NCBI GenBank assembly: GCA_001931905.2
Contig: MSJI02000894.1
Location: 62,001 to 126,000 of the forward strand
DNA length: 64,000 bases
Source: Cladosporium sp. IMV 00045
Lineage: Eukaryota; Ascomycota; Dothideomycetes; Cladosporiales; Cladosporiaceae
Direction: 5' to 3'
The notes below the pieces were generated by a model that was given only the letters and a program-made list of their open reading frames with translations, did no database searches and was not told the origin of the DNA. Shown piece by piece: positions 30,001 to 41,033 of the stretch (its first letter is position 1; each line of letters starts with the position of its first letter). The translations under genes and the position numbers were made by a program.

Positions 30001-32151
30001 TCTTTGCAAGCCCGCCTGTGAAAGCTTGTGAGGTCCGATGTGTCTTTTCGCATGGGTTAGAACAATCCGCGTGAGACAGCTCCAGGATTCTGATAGCATT
30101 GTGGCAAGAAATTGCTCTCAGCACGAGGTGTCATCTCTCTGCACAGGACAGATGCCCTTGCCAACATTTATTCTCACCCGGGAATGTTCTCTGATTCCAA
30201 CTCTTTTCCTATCCAAGTAACTGGGCGGTCGCAACAAGCCGGACGTCGTCAATCTCGCACCTCTGACAGGCGAGCTCCAGTGGAAAGGGTAAAAGATCCA
30301 GAATCCAGCCGGGTGATCAGCTCTAGTGCGTGCAAGGAAGGTCGAATCATGTCTAAGTTCGTTTATATGCCCCACGTCTGGGGCTATTGGTTCGCTCGGC
30401 ATCGTGACGACTATCCAGAGAAGCAAAGCTCCCTATGAAAATTCAGCAGTACTTCAACAGAAAGTGTTGATCTTGCGGAAATTGAGCAGGGCAGCCACGC
30501 CCTGTCTTTGACATCGCAGTCGTTTCGCTTCCAGCGCGAAGCCCATTCGCCTCGAGAAGTGGCAAATACTTGAGGGCTTTCTTGTTATTTGATCTGATCT
30601 TCGGCGGTAAGGCTGTAAAGTCGGATCTTGACTTGGAGATGCCCCTTTGTCCAGCGAGAACCCAGTGTTTGGTGAAATGTTGTGCCAGCTCGTATCAGCT
30701 TCACTGCTTTGCTTGATGGGAGCCGCTGCCGAAGACGCAGGCTTCGCACATCATCTTCATAAGATGGAGCTTGACAATGGCCGATCAGAACATGGCATCT
30801 GATTTTGTCGTTTGAGTGCGCTGCCATCTTACTGGTAGATCTCTCCTGTTAACCGCTGTCTTCACACTTGGCTGGTGTCCGGTTGGTTGCCGGCAGAGCG
30901 GAAGACATCGCCGCCTTCGCCGCCTTCAAAGTTTTAGACGACGGCAGAAAATGGCCAGCGCATCCGTTGGATGCACGTCACGTAGGTGCATGCCGGGCCA
31001 CAATGTCGTCGTGATGGACATTCTAGATGGCTGTTGTACAGGATTGATGGTGTTGTTGAAGGGTTGTGAAGGCATGTCGTGGTGAAAGTCGGACTTGGCG
31101 GCGAGAAGGGCAGCGCAAGGGTGGTCGGTGTTGCTGGCTGCTGTGCTACCGCCTTGCACGCCGCTTCTCCTGAACCAACATCACCTCGCGCTGACAGCGA
31201 TGAAATATACAAGTAATGTCAGTCATTTCACAAGCTCCTGAAAAAGCTGTATTCAACACTGTAGCGGGCTGAGATTTCTTTTGCTGCAAACCAAGCTCTG
31301 GCGCCGACGAGATGACCGAGCGACGCTTGGAATGCGGCAATGCGGCCTCCCTGGACGAAGAACTTCGTCGTTAGACTGGTCAAAAGATCTGGAAATAGAC
31401 CACTGTGGTCTACAGCATCGAATGTTCATGCTCAGAATCTGATGATAGCAAGCCAAAGGTTTGTCAAGTCAGAGCCCTGAACTTCAATTACAGGTAGAAC
31501 CATTCGGAAGACGAGCGACCAGTCTTCGCATCACAGCGAGACAGCTCTTATTGAAAAGCAGCATGAACCCATTGCTCGACCTGACACGATACGCCGCGGC
31601 GGTTGATGCAGCTTTTCGCGACACTTCGATTAAGTACCCGAACACGCTCGAACCCAGTTTGCATGAAAGAGATTCGGCAGACCCGACACGTTACGCGTGG
31701 CACCAAGTGCAGCGACCATGAGGGTCGGGTACTGACAAACAACGGGCTTTCATAGTCTCACAAGCTTCAGCATGCTTGTTATTCATACCTCCAGGTCGAA
31801 TCATGCCCAAGCTCAACCATGTCATGCCCGAAAGACACACGGAAGCCGGCATTCCCGGCCGTCATCGACCTCCTTGCAATACCATTTACAACAGCACAAA
31901 TTGGGAGCCAAAGTCGAAGAAAAAAGTTTGGATTCATTCAGAAAAGCAATCTTTACATACATCGGCTTCCCCGTGTCAAGTCCCTCCATAGGATTGGCTT
32001 CAGCACCAGTGATAAACAAACTCTCTACGAAATGATGAAATGTCGCAAGATCCAAAGAGAAACACATTCCACCGTTCAGAAAATCCTTTCGCCACTCTCC
32101 CGTCTGTAAATTGTCGCTTTCCTGGTCGTGTAAGAAAACCACCCCAATAAA
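27053..32151. other. Gene-poor stretch
   Basis: About 5 kb with only short open frames on both strands, many with non-ATG starts, none resembling a protein family. The left part (27281-27970) is a degenerate tandem repeat, listed separately. The remainder (about 28-32 kb) shows no long terminal repeats, transposase or reverse-transcriptase motifs that I could recognise. Base composition is not strongly AT-rich, which argues against heavy repeat-induced mutation here. Confidence 0.5.
27281..27970. repeat. Degenerate tandem repeat, about 75-100 bp period
   Basis: A module recurs about six times. Part one is GAGGTCGTGCGGCTAGC at 27497 and 27595, GAGATGGTGCGGCTAATGG near 27699, GAGATGGTGCAGCTAACG near 27774 and CAACTAACGGATGGC near 27286 and 27918. 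Part two, 30-60 bases on, is a variant of ACACGACTCAGTGCT followed by GTGGxxxTGATA. The word GATACGTCGCTGAGATGG is identical at 27687 and 27762. Spacing varies between 75 and about 130 bases. Copies differ at many positions and carry no open frame. Confidence 0.7.
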
Positions 32152-33330
32152 TCACCAAAGCTTCAACCGCAGTCTGTCCGCACCAGCCGCGCTGGTATGA
32201 GTGGCTTTGACGGCTGCAACCTTCGTCATTGGGGCTCCTGGGCTGTACGAGCCCGTCGTCTGGGTCAGCCACGCCAATGCCTCCTGGACACCTACTGGCA
32301 GGGTCGAAGAAGTCTCCGTACTGGGAGTAGACATTGGCGATGCCGACAATGCTTGGGTGCCTGTTCCACGGCTGGATATCATGGGCGCCGATGTTGAAGC
32401 AGTGACGGTGTAGGTAGTCGAAGGCAATGCAGTGCCTCCGAGACCATCAGCGGCGGCAGGAGCTGCCGTGCCGCAGCTGATCTGTTCTTGATGGACACGT
32501 TCGCCGTTGTTGATGTGCTCGACGTGGTCGTATGCACACTGGATAGATGTGGTGGTAGGACTTTGGCTTGCCGCGAATTGGACCAGAGTTGCTGGAATGA
32601 TTGTCACGTAGTTCTGAGTCATCGCAACAGGTGTCGTATAAGAGACAGCCACGACTCTAGTGGCTATGGTGAAACTAGTCGCTGAAGGCGAGGCGCTTGA
32701 GACTGTAGTCGAAGACCCAATTGGAGTGTGTGACCCAGTTGGGAGGGCAGACTTCGAAGAGGACAAGGCAGAGGCAGGTGCGGGTTTAGAACTGGAGCCC
32801 AGGGATCGGCTCGAAGATGATGATATGGTGGTGGTAAGAGTGGTAGTCGTCCGTGCAACCGGAGAAGTGACAGTCAAAGTAGTCGCTGAGGTGGCTACGG
32901 TCAACGTCTGTGTAGTGTACGGGACTGAAGTGCTTGACCCGTTCGTTTGTGTCGTGAACCCCGCAGGGCTGGGGCTTTTGTTAGTATTGGACGAGGTTGA
33001 CGTTGCCGTGCTCCATGAGAAAGTAGATAAAGCGGCACCCAGCACAGTGAGGGCATCAGGTGTCCCGGAAGTGGAAGTCGTGAGAGTAGAACTGTTTGAG
33101 GCATCGGAAGGCGATTGACGCTTATAGAATGCCACGTTCATTGCGCTGGCGGCTGAAGCGCCTGGACTGATCAGTGGCGCCGGTCCGTCTTCATTGATTG
33201 AAGGAGAACCAGTAGGCTGACCTTGCATTTCGTTCCGAGTGATCAAAGTCTCTCCTTGAAGTATGCCGGGACTCGCTAATACGAGTCCAACAACACTCGA
33301 GAAGAAGGCGAGGTGACCAAGTCTGGCCAT
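32152..33330 (-). CDS. Secreted Ser/Thr-rich (mucin-like) protein
   Basis: Single exon, 392 residues, ATG at 33330. The N-terminus MARLGHLAFFSSVVGLVLAS is a clear signal peptide with an Ala-Ser cleavage site near residue 20. Most of the mature part is Ser/Thr/Ala/Pro-rich with TTTT and SSSS runs, expected to be heavily O-glycosylated. One conserved-looking island near residues 240-295 (VSYTTPVAMTQNYVTIIPATL, then CAYDHVEHINN and CGTAAP) contains two Cys and may be a small folded domain. No C-terminal hydrophobic tail, so no GPI anchor or membrane helix. I recognise no enzyme family; a wall-associated or secreted surface protein is the likely role. Confidence 0.65.
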   Translation of the reverse strand: MARLGHLAFFSSVVGLVLASPGILQGETLITRNEMQGQPTGSPSINEDGPAPLISPGASAASAMNVAFYKRQSPSDASNSSTLTTSTSGTPDALTVLGAALSTFSWSTATSTSSNTNKSPSPAGFTTQTNGSSTSVPYTTQTLTVATSATTLTVTSPVARTTTTLTTTISSSSSRSLGSSSKPAPASALSSSKSALPTGSHTPIGSSTTVSSASPSATSFTIATRVVAVSYTTPVAMTQNYVTIIPATLVQFAASQSPTTTSIQCAYDHVEHINNGERVHQEQISCGTAAPAAADGLGGTALPSTTYTVTASTSAPMISSRGTGTQALSASPMSTPSTETSSTLPVGVQEALAWLTQTTGSYSPGAPMTKVAAVKATHTSAAGADRLRLKLW

Positions 33331-34262
33331 GGCAGTTGGTCGGTTTCAAGTATTTGAGATGTGTTTTGTTTGTTCGTGGAACCGATATGAGTTTCCGGTT
33401 GGTATCAGGCGGTGCCGATGGATATGCTAATGAGATGTTTGATGTAAATGTCAAGATAGCCGGTAAAGCGGCGAAGAGGGTGTTTTGAAGCAATGCACAA
33501 TCTCGAAAGACAGTTCGAGAAGCTAGTCAGCCAAAGCATTCGAGGTCTTTGCCGACATCGACAGTCAAAACCAGAAGGCATTGGAAGCCAGGAGTCGCAG
33601 TTTGTTTCACCTAGTTTCCTACACATGCTTCTGGGTGTCTTTGGTTGTTTCCACATCAGGTCGAGTCATTTCGAGAAGCTCCTCCTCTCAGCACAACAAG
33701 AAGTAGGATAACAAAAGCTAGGATGGTAGTGCAATTAAAAAGAGAATAGTGTGGTGCAGCCTCCTTTATTTTTTTTTTTGTATGCTGTTAGCTCCATATG
33801 ATCTGAGTGAGCTGAATCTACTTGCATCTCACAGAAGCATCAACTGGCACGCGAGAGATGGCAAAACATTGATGGTGTGTGAGTCCTGGCGAATCTTGTC
33901 TCGGCATGGGATGGTGGAATCGTCTCTTGAAGTTTTGAAAATCACATAGAATTTTCCAATATCAATCGTTTTACTCCAGCAGTGCGGTCACATGACCTTC
34001 AGGATGGCGTGAAGGTTGTTGTCCTACTTGGTCTTCCATTCAGACTCAAGCTTGTCATAAGAGTCGAGTCCAATCTTTCCAGTCTTTTATTCCCATCAGT
34101 CGTAGAATCTCCAGGCGTACCGCATTATGTCATGAAGATATAGATCGTCGTATGCTAATCGTGTCGTATATTACCAAGTCGTGGGATACTCGTAAAAGGT
34201 CGTAACTGCATGCAATGAACATCCTGCCGTACCGATACCGGATCCAGCTTATTTCTTAAAGA
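33331..34262. other. Intergenic, no gene recognised
   Basis: Upstream of the secreted protein. Contains a 12-base T run near 33768-33779. A few short frames with no family resemblance. Confidence 0.45.
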
Positions 34263-34706
34263 TCATCTTTCGTCATATGCGGGCCGTTTCTCCGTCTCTG
34301 TATCATGTTTAGGCGATTTCGCATCGTCCAGACTTAGGGGCGATTGAGAAATGGGTTCGGGGCAGGTCGAGTTGGAAGGTGATGGGCCGTCACTGTTGTC
34401 AAGTTTGGCATCTGCGGAAGGCGAACGTGACGATCGCTTTCTGGAACTGGTAGGCAGAAGGTCTACAGGCTCATCCGAGCCCAGAGCGCTGTGAAGAGCC
34501 TCACGGGCAGTGAGACGACGGTTGTTCCGCGGAATGCGACGAGGCCTAGGTCCAAAGAGTTGACCGGGTGATGGCGGTGAGCACTGTTCCTCTGGCGATG
34601 GGACCTCCTCTTGTGTCGTGCAAATGCGAAGACGGCTCTGAGTGTAGACTCTCGCTGGTCGTTGAGGTCGTTCACTGCTGGAGAGCAGAGATGTGGGCGT
34701 GGGCAT
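34263..34706 (-). CDS. Small disordered hypothetical protein
   Basis: An ATG-initiated open frame of 147 codons on the minus strand, rich in Ser, Pro and Arg (SPSADAKLDNSDGPSPSNST), with no signal peptide, membrane helix, Cys pattern or known motif. The segment RIPRNNRRLTAREALHSALG could form a basic helix. A CCCTAG precedes the ATG, so a spliced longer form is possible. It may be a chance frame; it is listed because it is the longest ATG frame in a gene-poor stretch. Confidence 0.3.
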   Translation of the reverse strand: MPTPTSLLSSSERPQRPARVYTQSRLRICTTQEEVPSPEEQCSPPSPGQLFGPRPRRIPRNNRRLTAREALHSALGSDEPVDLLPTSSRKRSSRSPSADAKLDNSDGPSPSNSTCPEPISQSPLSLDDAKSPKHDTETEKRPAYDER

Positions 34707-36137
34707 ACTAGGGTAAAATCTGCGCACTTTAAGAAAGACTTCCTATGAGTGCCGCAAAGGTCGTGGAATCAGGTTGTGAGGTTATAAAAGACACCGCCAC
34801 CGCATAGAACGATTTTGCGACAGGCTGAGGCAAGCGCAGAACTTGTTTGAGAGTGTATGTAATGAAAATGATGCAAGAGGACGGCCGAGAACTTTTGGAA
34901 GGTCGAGGTACTTTCCTCAAAAATGCCCTCGATGTAGTACGAAAATGGAAAACAAAGATAAGGTCTTAGTACCCCCTAAAGTACAGTATTACTAGGAAGA
35001 ACTGATTGGAAAGTTCGTCTGCGAGCATCGCGGATAACATGACGATCGAAGATTGCATCGCAGTAAACATCAAATTTGTGCGCCAACCGCTCGGAGTGAC
35101 GTCCGCATGGGAATCGACTTCTCGATGCAGGATATCAATTTTCGATGTGTAGGGCCTAAGATGTCGATGAATATCCAAATCCAAACCCAAATCACGAAAT
35201 CGATAGCTTGATTTTTTTTTGTCTCCCTCTAAGCCTGAATGACATGCAATGGTCTTTTGAACAGACCTCACAAAATATACTCATCGAACGACTGCTCTCG
35301 GGTCAACGTTTTCTAAGGGCTACGTTTATATTCGTCACCGGCGCTGGCTTGTGTAAGACGGCGGCCGACATTCAGTCGGGGCTCTTGAGGAAAGGTGACA
35401 AAGTTCATTCGGGTTGAAGAGTGTTATCTGAGAAATAGCCGAATTCGTTGTATGCATTTACGCAGACGATGATGCAAGATGTTGTGATCACTATTGCAAA
35501 TCTTGCAATTTAAAGTGTCTGTTTTCCTTCCTCTACGCTCTGATCTGGATTCCAGAGACGCCTGTCTGCGCTCACCCGACACCCTACCGTATTGCCATAT
35601 GGCACCGGTTGTCTAGCTGCAATCGTCTGCTAATACAGATGATCTTGAGCGGCCTCTTAATGCCGTGAAGCATCGGCCAGTATTGTCCGCATAATCCTAG
35701 GCTCCTTCAATCCCTTGAGCGGGAGAGACCCACGAATCGCAAGTTCGCTGCAGACGCATAGTTACACTGGCGTGATTGCCTTTGCCAATGAAATGCGGTG
35801 TAGAGCATTCTGGGATACCGGGCGCATTACTATTGTCGATTCGAGAGCAATAGATCAACGCGCTGGCCCATTACACCTTCTCAGCCAATGTCCGCTTGGA
35901 CAGCTGCGCAGACTGACGAGTGTGCGATCCTTGGGCGGTGTCCATTGTATCACTTTTCCACTGTTTCCCGAATCTTCCAACGAGGGTTGCTCGAAGCTGT
36001 AGAGAATATCGACAATCTAACAGCGTGCTTGCTTTGTCTTTACGAATCAAACCCATGCTCGGTGCGTGACGGATCGCCTAGCAGGTTCTGCTCGTGTGGG
36101 CTTTGATGACGCGTGTCAAAAGGCCATGTCAACCATT
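34707..36137. other. Intergenic, no gene recognised
   Basis: AT-richer than the housekeeping blocks. Short frames only; a run of nine T near 35211-35219. No transposon motif recognised. Confidence 0.45.
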
Positions 36138-36584
36138 TCAGCCAGCAGAAGAGTTGTTCTTCGAGGAATGAGTTGTCGCCCCGCTTGAGGAGCCTATTTG
36201 ATCGCTTCGCGTCTGGGAGGCCTCTCCAGAGTGACTAGGTGCTCGCTCCGACTGGTTCCACGCACGAAGACTACCTTCTGTAAGCGGTGTTCCGCGCAAA
36301 GTGGGAGAAGGTAGCCGTTCAGAGTCTTTGACGGTATCTAATAGCCAGTCGAGCCCGCTATTGAACCGAGTGTTGGAGTTGAAGGCATAGTGGGTTCGTG
36401 CTTTCGAAGAGGGCGGCGCTGTTGCACTAGGAAGATTGTCTGGCGGGTCTAAAAGGCTAGTTGGTCGCGCATTGAAGACGTGCGTGTAGCCCTCACTCAG
36501 CAATCTTGGTGGTGCAGGTCTGTCGCTGTGCTTTGGTGCATCGTCTGAAGTACCATTGGAGGTCGGGCTGTTGTTACCCTTCAT
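36138..36584 (-). CDS. Small disordered hypothetical protein
   Basis: An ATG-initiated open frame of 148 codons on the minus strand. Polar and Ser/Thr/Asn-rich at both ends (SSSGATTHSSKNNSS at the C-terminus), with a more ordered middle (HYAFNSNTRFNSGLDWLLDTVKD reads partly as a helix). No signal peptide, membrane segment or recognised family. As isolated as the small frame at 34.3-34.7 kb; no sequence similarity between the two was apparent. May be a chance frame. Confidence 0.3.
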   Translation of the reverse strand: MKGNNSPTSNGTSDDAPKHSDRPAPPRLLSEGYTHVFNARPTSLLDPPDNLPSATAPPSSKARTHYAFNSNTRFNSGLDWLLDTVKDSERLPSPTLRGTPLTEGSLRAWNQSERAPSHSGEASQTRSDQIGSSSGATTHSSKNNSSAG

Positions 36585-37802
36585 GCTTTTGCTTTGATTC
36601 TGAGACGAAGTCGGGATGCCGGGGAAGGAAACGGATAAGAGAATCGAAAATCGGTCTGAGTCTGGAGAGGGATCAAAGACAAGTTACAATCGTTTTTCCA
36701 TGGAAGCAGAAGAGAATATGCATATTGTAGCATGCCAATTTCGTGGTCGGCCCAAAATGCTCGGGGTCTCAAGTTCATCGGCGATGATATGCAAGAGGCT
36801 GTGGGTCTGTCGAATCGACGATCTCGTTTTGACAAATTCGAGTTGGCGTTGCATTGGACATCAAGCCTATATTTCCGCCCTCGCATCGGCCCATCGCGAG
36901 TCCAGGTTCGCGAAGCCACAGGCTTGTCCTAGTGGAAGGGGTGAAAGGCTGGCGTTGTCGATTGTGATTCGTGTGTTTTCGTTTGCCTGTTGGCATCGAG
37001 GCCCCTACGCTGCTGTGGCTTGTCAAATTCCTGCAGCCCTGTGTCACCCATGTTGGGCTCTGTGAATTGGTGCTACATAAGACATCCGTAACTCGGCGTT
37101 TTCCAACGATCTTCGGTGAAGTATAAGCTGACTAAAACTAAGATGATTGACATTTGAGATACCTCCCAGTCCTAAGGCTGAACGAAACACCTCATACAGA
37201 AGAGTCGAGGTGAACTCGGGGATCCACAGATTTTACGCCACTGACGGACCTTGTAATGCCTCGCCGTGCTCGCCCAACAACGTTCATCCATTGAGTCCAT
37301 TGGTATTCTAGCCATCGAAACGCAGGCTACAGCCGACGACCTGTTTAAACAACATCGACAAGCTTGCAATGTTTCCCCTGCGCGCAAACAGTGGCATTGT
37401 CTCGGATATCAGCCCTGGCACAAATGAGGCTATTTTTGGTGGCGTTCTCACGCCCCTTGGCATAAGCCACACGGAACTACGGAAGCAAGCCCCGACGCCT
37501 GAGAGGTCCAGATGTTTCTGACAGCAAGAATTGATGCAAGCCAATGGGCTTCACGTTCCTCTCCTCGCTCTTGCGCAGGAGCACAGAATAGACTCATAAC
37601 ATTCGTCGGCCGCGCGTGGTAATGTCAGTGATCTCTTCATCCAATGGATTCGAGCCCGCCGACTCGAAGCATGCGCGAATCCGTCCAGACGGCATATGAG
37701 CGCATGAAGCGACACCGACAAAAAGTGAGACTGCAAAATGGTGCAGACTTGAACGCATCAGAGAACACTGAGGGGACAGGTCAGAGAAATTGACAACGTT
37801 GA
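36585..37802. other. Intergenic, no gene recognised
   Basis: Short open frames on both strands, none convincing. Upstream side of the decayed PLP-fold gene. Confidence 0.45.
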
Positions 37803-38912
37803 GCGCCATCTTTGACGGTGCATCTGACGGTTCGAAACAGCGAGACTCTTCACAGCCCATGATGAAGCTTCTCCGAATGTCCGCCTGTTCATCAAGATCG
37901 ACCACCAGCACTATGATCGAGGCGTAAGCAACGCTATGCAGCGTTTGATTGAGAATCATGGCCTAGAGACTCTCCGCCGACGTGGTGTGGTCTGCTCGTG
38001 CGACGGCTCGTACAGTCAATGTAACAGCTCTCAGCTCGGTCTCAACAGTATTGGCTTGCTGACCTCACGACAGGCTTGTACACCAAAGCAATTGCTCGGA
38101 TAGCAAAGATGTACAAGATCAAGACTTATGTGCTTATGCCTGCAAATGCAGCCTCCAGAGGTGCAGAGCACCTTCGAGCTCATGGGATTACGATGGAAGT
38201 TCTCCCGGAGCACGGGTTTCGCAGTGATGATATTTTGACCTCGACAATCGCACGGATCGGGGCATTTCGATTCCCATCCCACGACGAGGCCGATGTCGTC
38301 CATGGACAAGGTACGGTCGCGTTGGAGCTAGAGGAAGAAGTGGAACAGCTTCTCCAGGCCGAGTTTCCAGCCCCGGAAAGCAGGATTTCCAACGAAGGTA
38401 GAAAGCTCGATGCTATCATCAACGTCATGGGCAATGGCTCTGCCCTTTGCGGAATATGCATGGCTACCCAAGGGACAGCGACGAGGGTCTTCGGAGCAGA
38501 GACCATGTCTACAGTCACAAACGAGGACAATCAGATGGACCAAGAAGGCTCTAGCCACTATTCAGAGCACTTCAAGCCCATGGGCGCGCTACCTTGGTCC
38601 GTCTTCACATCACCGAACATGCTCTCAGCGGTCTTCTACGTGGAGCTTAAGATGGCCGAAATGGCAAGCCAGAAGCTGCGGCAACAACATGGCGGCATAG
38701 TGAGGCCATACGACGCCCCCCCCTTGGGTGTCGTTCTCTTTAGCGAAGACTTTCGTCGATTCGCCGAGCAGAAGGCGCAAATTGGTCGCGTGCGGAATAT
38801 CGGTGTCATCTTGCGATCTGATTTGTCCGGATTTGAAGATCGCAGTAGAGGCACATGCTCGGACGCCGAACTAGAGCACTTCTTTAGGAGCTGGCGTGTA
38901 GATGATGCTTGA
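37803..38912 (+). pseudogene. Decayed serine racemase/dehydratase-like PLP-fold gene
   Basis: The 3' part (about 38089-38912) reads like the C-terminal two thirds of fold-type II serine racemase/threonine dehydratases: KTYVLMPANA, VVHGQGTVALELEEEV and PPLGVVLFSEDFR. A probable intron 38021-38088 (GTAACA to AAAG) joins it to 37885-38020, coding RGVSNAMQRLIENHG and LRRRGVVCSCDGSY. Against the family pattern the active site is gone: the SFKxRGA block with the Schiff-base lysine is shortened to HYDRGV, SSGNH is CDGSY, GGGGL is GNGSAL, EPSGA is RPYDA and SGGN is RSDL. Further upstream a possible TPV-type segment (VHLTVRNSETLHS, about 37821-37859) is in another frame and bounded by stops, and no start codon is apparent. 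The C-terminal frame (from a TTG at 38076) is open for 278 codons. A pseudogene is likelier; a truncated non-enzymatic protein is possible. Confidence 0.7.
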
Positions 38913-39678
38913 GCGGATCGATCTTCAGCCTACTTTATCTTTCAGAGACATTTCCTCATGTATGTTCGGTCACGACGCATACATCTTCAAGTCAATTTGA
39001 AATCAAGAATATGGCCAGCCACCATACTCTACCAACCTCGCCGCTAGCACAAGCTGGAGATTTAGTGATAGTATGATTACTCCCGTCATAAGCGGAAAAG
39101 TCAACAATTCGAGTCGGATGTTGCGCAGCTCAAGACCAGGCAGAAGTGAGAAACGCCTCCCTTTTCACGCGGATCAATTCACCGTGGACCTGGGATATGT
39201 ATCATCGCAAAGCGAGATCTAGAATATCAGCATTCTTTGAAAAGAGATCGTTGGTCCAAATCGTGGTATGGAACGACTATAGTCACACCATCGCCGGCAG
39301 CGTATTCGAACACTCTTCAAGCCATTGAGTCGATAACGCAGTAAAAACCACGTGTTGGGCACATATGTTTGAATGGTAGAAGGCACTCTGGTATGTTCGT
39401 GAATTAATCCAATCGGCCTTTGAACGAGAGTTCGCGCATCGGTGCATTGATAGTCCGCCTGTCGGCAACGGACTCCACAGTGGGGTTTGACTGAGGGGCT
39501 CATGGCATCGGCCATTCAATCATTAAACTCCCAGCATATCCTCGGCCGACCTCACTGGTGTTCTGATGTTCTTCTGAGTCAAAACATCGATCAATCTGTT
39601 CTGATCTTCTGGAAACCATACCAGAAAACGTCATTACCGTATACCCATTTTCCAGACCACAACAACAACAATCACAAG
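38913..39678. other. Upstream region of the epimerase gene
   Basis: No gene recognised. An in-frame extension of the epimerase frame to 39487 begins at a non-conserved Met-like start and matches nothing, so it is treated as 5' UTR. Confidence 0.45.
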
Positions 39679-40629
39679 ATGAAGATCCTGATCACAGGCG
39701 CCGGCGGCTTCGTCGGTCAACTCCTCGCCGAGCACCTCCTCAACGACAACCACGAAGTAATCCTCGTCGACATCTTCGAGCCCCCCGTTCCCGCAAAGGC
39801 CGCGAGCAAGAAGCAGAATGCCACCACCATCAAAGCCGACCTGGCGCAAGACGCCTCCTCCATCCTCTCCAAAGATCTCGACGCCCTCTATGTCTTCCAC
39901 GGCATCATGTCCGCCGGCAGCGAGGAGAACTTCGACCTAGGCTACCGCGTGAACCTGCACTCGACCCTCGCCCTGCTCGAAGCCGTACGCTCCATCTGCC
40001 CCGGCGTGCGCTGGATCTACGCCTCCAGCACCGCCATCTTCGGCCAGCCGCTGCCCGAACTGCCTTCCGAGGCCACCGTCCCCACTCCGCAGAGCAGCTA
40101 TGGCACGCAGAAGATGATGATCGAAGCCGCCATCAACGACTACACCCGCCGAGGCTTCATTAACGGTTTCTCCCTGCGCTTCCCTACCATCTCCGTCCGT
40201 CCGGGCAAGCCCACGCAAGCAGCCAGCAGCTGGATGAGCGGTATCATCCGCGAACCGCTGCAGGGCAAGGAAAGCGTGCTGCCTTGCGACGATGATTTCG
40301 AGTGCTGGCTCTGCTCGCCTCGGACGCTGGTGCGCAATCTCATCCACACCCTGAGTCTGCAGAGGGAGTGCATGCCCACGCACGTCAGGCAGATCATGCT
40401 CCCCGGTATCACGGCGAATGTGGCGCAGATGATGCAGGCGCTGAAGGAGGTTGGCGGCGAGGAAGCGATGGGTCTTGTCAAGAGGGAGAAGGCTTCGCCG
40501 GAGATTAAGGCTATGTTGGATAGCTGGCCCATTCGGTTTGATATTTCTAAGGCGCTTGGTTTGGGATATGTGGCGGATGGTAGTTTTAAGGGGGCTGTGG
40601 AGGATTTTGCGGCTAGCTTGAAGGAGTAG
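39679..40629 (+). CDS. NAD-dependent epimerase/dehydratase (D-erythronate dehydrogenase-like)
   Basis: Extended short-chain dehydrogenase, 316 residues in one exon. The Rossmann signature GAGGFVG is at 7-13 with Asp31 after the second strand, indicating NAD. The active site shows ASST (116-119) and the YxxxK pair Tyr141-Lys145 in SSYGTQK. The C-terminal half carries PTISVRPGKPTQAASSW and DDDFECWLCSPRTLVRNLIH, as in D-erythronate dehydrogenases (DenD), which oxidise D-erythronate in a tetronate breakdown route. Substrate is inferred from this resemblance. I chose ATG 39679 (context CACAAGATGAAG) because conservation starts exactly there. Confidence 0.88.
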   Translation: MKILITGAGGFVGQLLAEHLLNDNHEVILVDIFEPPVPAKAASKKQNATTIKADLAQDASSILSKDLDALYVFHGIMSAGSEENFDLGYRVNLHSTLALLEAVRSICPGVRWIYASSTAIFGQPLPELPSEATVPTPQSSYGTQKMMIEAAINDYTRRGFINGFSLRFPTISVRPGKPTQAASSWMSGIIREPLQGKESVLPCDDDFECWLCSPRTLVRNLIHTLSLQRECMPTHVRQIMLPGITANVAQMMQALKEVGGEEAMGLVKREKASPEIKAMLDSWPIRFDISKALGLGYVADGSFKGAVEDFAASLKE

Positions 40630-41033
40630 ATGTGTTGATATTTTGTGATGTGATAACACTTGTCTTGTCCACGACTCAAACGACGGCTTCCAAGGTGTGC
40701 CCGTTACGCGCATGCATGATTTAAGTCTCCCAAGGAAGTCTTGTGTTGTACTCGTATCTCACCACAAAGACTCTGCTCTCACCATACGGAACAGCGGTAC
40801 GACTTTAAGTAATCACTCGGACATTACAATGCTCCCTGGAATGTGAGGAACAGCAGCGCTAAAAGTGAGCCAACATTCGTACGTTTTAAGTGCAAGAAAT
40901 GCTGCGTGAAGACAGCTCTATCAGTCGCAGAGGTGATGGTGACTAGGAGCGTCTGGTATCATAGCCAGTGCTGGAACGCTGGCAGAAGAACATTGATCCG
41001 GTTCTACCTCAATCAAGCAAAGTTCCTTTGCTC
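40630..41033. other. Convergent intergenic region
   Basis: 3' flanks of the epimerase gene (+) and RAV2 (-). No feature recognised. Confidence 0.5.

Noticed and set aside
38076..38912. Intact 278-residue serine racemase
   Set aside because: The frame opens at a TTG, lacks the N-terminal catalytic part, and the remaining PLP motifs are substituted.
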